Assembly: GCF_048323755.1 (NCBI RefSeq)
Contig: NZ_JBLWFS010000003.1
Location: 241,914 to 305,913, forward strand
Reading direction: 5' to 3'
Length of the DNA: 64,000 nt
From: Alkalihalobacterium sp048323755
GTDB lineage: Bacteria; Bacillota; Bacilli; Bacillales; Bacillaceae_F
Shown here: positions 61,528 through 64,000 of the stretch, in pieces
How positions within the stretch are numbered: position 1 is the first letter of the stretch
Layout: every line of letters starts with the position of its first letter
Notes under the pieces: generated by a model
Seen by the model: the letters and a program-made list of their open reading frames with translations, nothing else
The model's database searches: none
What the model was told of the DNA's origin: nothing
Position numbers and translations under genes: made by a program

Positions 61528-62148
61528 ATGTTTGATCCTTTAAATACATTACAACTTGGACCCGTTCAGCTGTCAGTGACGATGATTGCCTACATGATAT
61601 GTGCCGCTACGTTTTATGGTATTTTAAGCTACTCACTAAAGAATACGGATTGGGAAATCAATCGGGAAAATATATTAAATCAAGTGTCAACCACAATTGT
61701 CATTTTTTTAGTGGTTTATAAATTTTGGCCATTTATTCTGGAACCTTCATTATTATCTAATTTGAGTAATCTAATTTATTATGCTGGAGGACCAGGAGCA
61801 ATTGTTGGTGCGAGTATCGTAAGCTCAGCTTTCTTTATCGTCAGTTGGCTGAAGCAACGATGGGGCATTCACCTCATTGATCGAATAAGTATCGCTGCTT
61901 ATAGCAGTTTAATTATATATTCGATCGTTCTTAAAGAAGTAGGGCAAAGTAATCCGCTTAATTTCGGCTGGAAGATTGACGGTGTTTATTTTCATCCGGT
62001 GAATGTATACCAAACTGTATTACTTGTTGTGTTTATTTTTTTTACACTGCAATGGACAAGGTTAAATGGAAAAGGAAAAACAACGATTGTTTTAATAATC
62101 GCTATAATTTTTACGAAAACCTTGCTTGTCCCATTTCAAATCAAGTAA
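61528..62148 (+). CDS. Polytopic membrane protein, remotely Lgt-like
   Basis: 206 residues with about six hydrophobic spans. The start (LNTLQLGPVQLSVTMIAYMIC) resembles the N-terminus of prolipoprotein diacylglyceryl transferase, and YYAGGPGAIVGASIV and YFHPVNVYQTVL lie where Lgt has its GG and HPxxxYE motifs, but the catalytic Lgt signature (GRxGNFxN) is missing. It may be a non-enzymatic relative or a membrane partner of the TlpA-like protein. ATG is one base behind the previous stop, with GAGGAAGG inside that gene. Confidence 0.6.
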   Translation: MFDPLNTLQLGPVQLSVTMIAYMICAATFYGILSYSLKNTDWEINRENILNQVSTTIVIFLVVYKFWPFILEPSLLSNLSNLIYYAGGPGAIVGASIVSSAFFIVSWLKQRWGIHLIDRISIAAYSSLIIYSIVLKEVGQSNPLNFGWKIDGVYFHPVNVYQTVLLVVFIFFTLQWTRLNGKGKTTIVLIIAIIFTKTLLVPFQIK

Positions 62149-62203
62149 TATAGATTTGGATATGCTATAATTAAATTTATCGTTACAGAAAGGAGGCTGG
62201 CAA

Positions 62204-62707
62204 ATGACCACATCAGTTTTACTCACAACCATTGGTGCAGCGATGATGGCGACATTGGCAATCATTATTCGCTTAAAAGCAACGAAAAAACCTGCATCAA
62301 TAAAGAAGATTGTTTTACCTCCTTTATTCATGTCGACAGGATTTTTAATGTTTTTATATGAACCAACACGACCTGCACCACTGCAAGTTCTTGAAGCTCT
62401 TTCGGTGGGGATGCTTTTCTCCATATTATTAATAAAAACATCGAAATTTGAAATAAAAGACCAGGAAATATATTTGAAGCGTTCGAAAGCTTTTGTATTC
62501 ATACTTGTTGGCCTGCTGGTCGCTCGTATATTATTTAAGATCATTATCGGAGATTCGATTAATGTTGAAGAGCTTAGTGGAATGTTCTTCTTGTTAGCTT
62601 ACGGAATGATCATTCCGTGGCGAATTGCAATGTACTTATCATTTAGAAAAGTAGAGCAAGAACTAAAAAATAATAGTAAAGAAACACTAGTGCCCGCAGA
62701 AACATAA
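62204..62707 (+). CDS. ccdC: CcdC family membrane protein (YneJ)
   Basis: 167 residues, about four to five membrane spans, with conserved MSTGFLMFLYEPTRPAP and LLAYGMIIPWRIAMYLSFRK. In B. subtilis ccdC is next to ccdA but is not needed for cytochrome c maturation. Here ccdA and yneI are absent, and a copper/thiol gene group stands in that place. AGAAAGGAGG site; TATAAT at 62165 may be its promoter -10. Confidence 0.9.
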   Translation: MTTSVLLTTIGAAMMATLAIIIRLKATKKPASIKKIVLPPLFMSTGFLMFLYEPTRPAPLQVLEALSVGMLFSILLIKTSKFEIKDQEIYLKRSKAFVFILVGLLVARILFKIIIGDSINVEELSGMFFLLAYGMIIPWRIAMYLSFRKVEQELKNNSKETLVPAET

Positions 62708-62744
62708 TAAAAAGGATGGAATCGAAATTCCATCCTTTTTATTA
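62706..62744. terminator. Bidirectional terminator between ccdC and yneK
   Basis: 17-bp stem AATAAAAAGGATGGAAT with its complement at 62727-62743; T-rich on both strands, between convergent genes. Confidence 0.93.
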
Positions 62745-62815
62745 TTTACGCTATGTTTAAATTATACTGTTGATATCAGGTAATTGACAAAGTCTAGGAC
62801 TCTTCAACAGGACTC

Positions 62816-63241
62816 TTATTTAAATAAAGCTTGATACGGTGCGACATCAATTTGTTTCTCATTTAATTTCTTTAATAAAAATTTATGATCTCGTTTAGGT
62901 GTGGCCATAATATAACCACGTACGACCAGCTCTTCTGTAATCACATCGGCTTTTTCCTCAACTGCTATCTCGCCAATTTTTCCGGCAATTTTTTGTCTAG
63001 CGACATCACGAAAAAGTTCTGGAACTGGAGATACAAGCTCTTCTAAAAGTTGTTTCATATCATCCGGCCACAAATGAATGGTTTCTTGAATATAATGATC
63101 CTGCCAATCTAAAATGGACATGCCATCTTCTTTTGGTAGTTTCTTTAGAAATTTCCTAAACATAAAATATCCACCAATAAACATGACGGTTACTAAAAAA
63201 ATCGTCCAAAAAACGATAAACCACATAAACCAAGTAGACAT
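62816..63241 (-). CDS. yneK: DUF2621 protein YneK
   Basis: 141 residues: one N-terminal membrane span (FMWFIVFWTIFLVTVMFIGGYFMF), then a soluble domain with DGMSILDWQDHYIQETIHLWPDD and KIGEIAVEEKADVITEELVVRGYIMATPKRDHKFL. Function unknown; conserved next to ccdC in Bacillus. GAGGTG on the - strand in front of the ATG. The last part (VVRGYIMATPKRDHKFLLKKL) looks like a DNA/RNA-binding or protein-binding helix but this is uncertain. Confidence 0.9.
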   Translation of the reverse strand: MSTWFMWFIVFWTIFLVTVMFIGGYFMFRKFLKKLPKEDGMSILDWQDHYIQETIHLWPDDMKQLLEELVSPVPELFRDVARQKIAGKIGEIAVEEKADVITEELVVRGYIMATPKRDHKFLLKKLNEKQIDVAPYQALFK

Positions 63242-63359
63242 ATTAACACCTCAATACTTTCATCTAACCATTAAATATTAACATAATCGGGGACGAACAT
63301 AAAATATATTTTACTCGTTCACTAATTTTCTATAAAATAGTACATTGAGGTGGTTATTC

Positions 63360-63779
63360 ATGTTATTTGAAATTTTAATGTATGCACTCCATTTATTTAT
63401 TTCGATTATCTTTTTTATCTTAATACCATTACCTGTCATCATCCACGTAACTGTAACTGAAGGTTCTGAACGGATTCATTTGATATTAAAGGTTTATAAA
63501 AAGATAATTATGATTGCTCATGGTGCGTTAATCGTAATGTTTGTAACAGGAGTTTTGATTCGATTTGACCTTTCCTTGTGGACAATCATTGTTGTAATCG
63601 TTTGGGTAATTATGGGGGCATATTTAGGGTTAACTGCAAAATTTGTGCGAGAGTCACTGGAAGCAGCGGATAATAAGAAGTTATTTGAGGAATCGGTAAA
63701 TAAAGTAAAAATGTTTAGTACTTTACTTATGCTAGCGATTATCGCAATGTTTATTATCAAGTTTACTGATTTTCTATAA
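63360..63779 (+). CDS. Small four-span membrane protein, function unknown
   Basis: 139 residues with four hydrophobic segments (ALHLFISIIFFILIPLPVII, IIMIAHGALIVMFVTGVLI, WTIIVVIVWVIMGAYLGL, FSTLLMLAIIAMFIIKF). A conserved-looking histidine lies in spans one and two (ALHLF, AHGAL), a pattern found in haem- or copper-associated membrane proteins, but no family could be named. ATG 63360 is behind TTGAGGTGG; the frame extends upstream without a better start. Confidence 0.72.
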   Translation: MLFEILMYALHLFISIIFFILIPLPVIIHVTVTEGSERIHLILKVYKKIIMIAHGALIVMFVTGVLIRFDLSLWTIIVVIVWVIMGAYLGLTAKFVRESLEAADNKKLFEESVNKVKMFSTLLMLAIIAMFIIKFTDFL

Positions 63780-63780
63780 A

Positions 63781-63820
63781 CAACACCCAAAAGCGCGAAT
63801 AGCGCTTTTGGGTGTTGTTT
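63781..63820 (+). terminator. Strong Rho-independent terminator
   Basis: 16-bp stem CAACACCCAAAAGCGC / GCGCTTTTGGGTGTTG with a GAATA loop, followed by TTT. Ends transcription of the small membrane protein gene. Confidence 0.93.
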
Positions 63821-63829
63821 AACCTAATG

Positions 63830-63859
63830 AAGGGGCAAGGTTTCCCTTGCCTCCTTTTT
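63830..63859 (+). terminator. Second terminator-like hairpin directly before the intron
   Basis: AAGGGGCAAGG pairs with CCTTGCCTCCTT (one bulged T) around a TTT-containing loop, followed by T5. The group II intron RNA starts just behind it. Confidence 0.7.
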
Positions 63860-64000
63860 GTTCGCCCAGCATGGGCGAACTCTAACGGGTGAAAGTCCCG
63901 AGTACGACCTTGTAGCGGTAAGTACATAGCCAAAAGCAAGGGTGTCCATGGTGACGTGGAATCTGAAGGAAGCTCGAGGCAAACCTCCGGTCTGGCGAAC
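63860..64000 (+). mobile_element. 5' end of a group II intron (continues beyond the window)
   Basis: The last 140 bases are non-coding, more GC-rich than the rest, and match the recognisable domain I start of Bacillus group II introns: hairpin GTTCGCCC-AGCAT-GGGCGAAC, then AACGGGTGAAAGTCCCGAGT, GTAGCGGTAAGTACATAGCC, and GTCCATGGTGACGTGGA. These form tandem paired elements. A reverse transcriptase/maturase gene (ltrA type) is expected downstream, outside the window. The exact 5' splice site and intron class were not fixed; placement behind a T-rich hairpin fits terminator-targeting introns. Confidence 0.78.

Noticed and set aside
62092..62544. 150-codon open frame on the - strand over ccdC
   Set aside because: Antisense to ccdC and the end of the Lgt-like gene, with no start signal and no family resemblance.

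Overview
The window is a 64 kb piece of the chromosome of a low-GC, endospore-forming Bacillaceae bacterium. The evidence is the spore genes (spoIIIE, spoVS, cotE, spoVK, sirA, a Spo0E-type phosphatase), strong AGGAGG-type ribosome binding sites with many GTG and TTG starts, and a gene order that largely follows the Bacillus subtilis stretch from asd to yneK. Species cannot be fixed from the sequence. Almost all genes lie on the + strand; only lexA, the Spo0E-like gene and the yneK-like gene are on the - strand.

Layout. 1-2.9 kb: end of asd, then dapG and dapA (aspartate to lysine/diaminopimelate). 3.4-6.2 kb: rnjB, tepA, ylzJ. 6.5-15.3 kb: spoIIIE, GntR regulator ymfC, M16 peptidase pair ymfF/ymfH, ymfI, ymfJ, ymfK, rodZ. 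15.4-20.8 kb: a YajQ-like gene, pgsA, cinA, a DEAD-box RNA helicase and recA. 21.1-24.4 kb: a four-gene cassette not present at this place in B. subtilis: an SbcD-like nuclease followed by an SbcC/Rad50-like ATPase split over three reading frames. 24.6-34.5 kb: rny, ymdB, spoVS, korA-korB (where B. subtilis has tdh-kbl), a universal stress protein, miaB, ymcA, cotE. 34.6-43.8 kb: mutS, mutL, an RsmJ-like methyltransferase, miaA, hfq, spoVK, hflX. 43.8-52.5 kb: ynbB, glnR-glnA, lexA and divergent yneA-yneB-ynzC, tkt, sirA, yneF. 52.8-56.4 kb: a heterodimeric ABC exporter. 56.4-63.8 kb: Spo0E-like gene, csoR-copA-copZ copper operon, a lipoprotein/thioredoxin/Lgt-like membrane protein group, ccdC, yneK, and a small membrane protein. 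The window ends inside the 5' part of a group II intron.

Control sites that can be read directly include LexA boxes upstream of recA and between lexA and yneA, two tandem GlnR/TnrA boxes in front of glnR, a CsoR operator laid over the csoR promoter, and possible Spo0A boxes before sirA. More than twenty Rho-independent terminators divide the window into transcription units.

The most unusual region is between recA and rny. The ATPase is divided exactly after a CxxC zinc-hook-like motif, with translational coupling between the pieces, and a 115-bp imperfect palindrome sits directly upstream of the nuclease gene. Other points of interest are a dispersed GTGTCAGGCAC inverted-repeat family, a long structured RNA behind hfq, and a copper/thiol gene group standing between yneF and ccdC.
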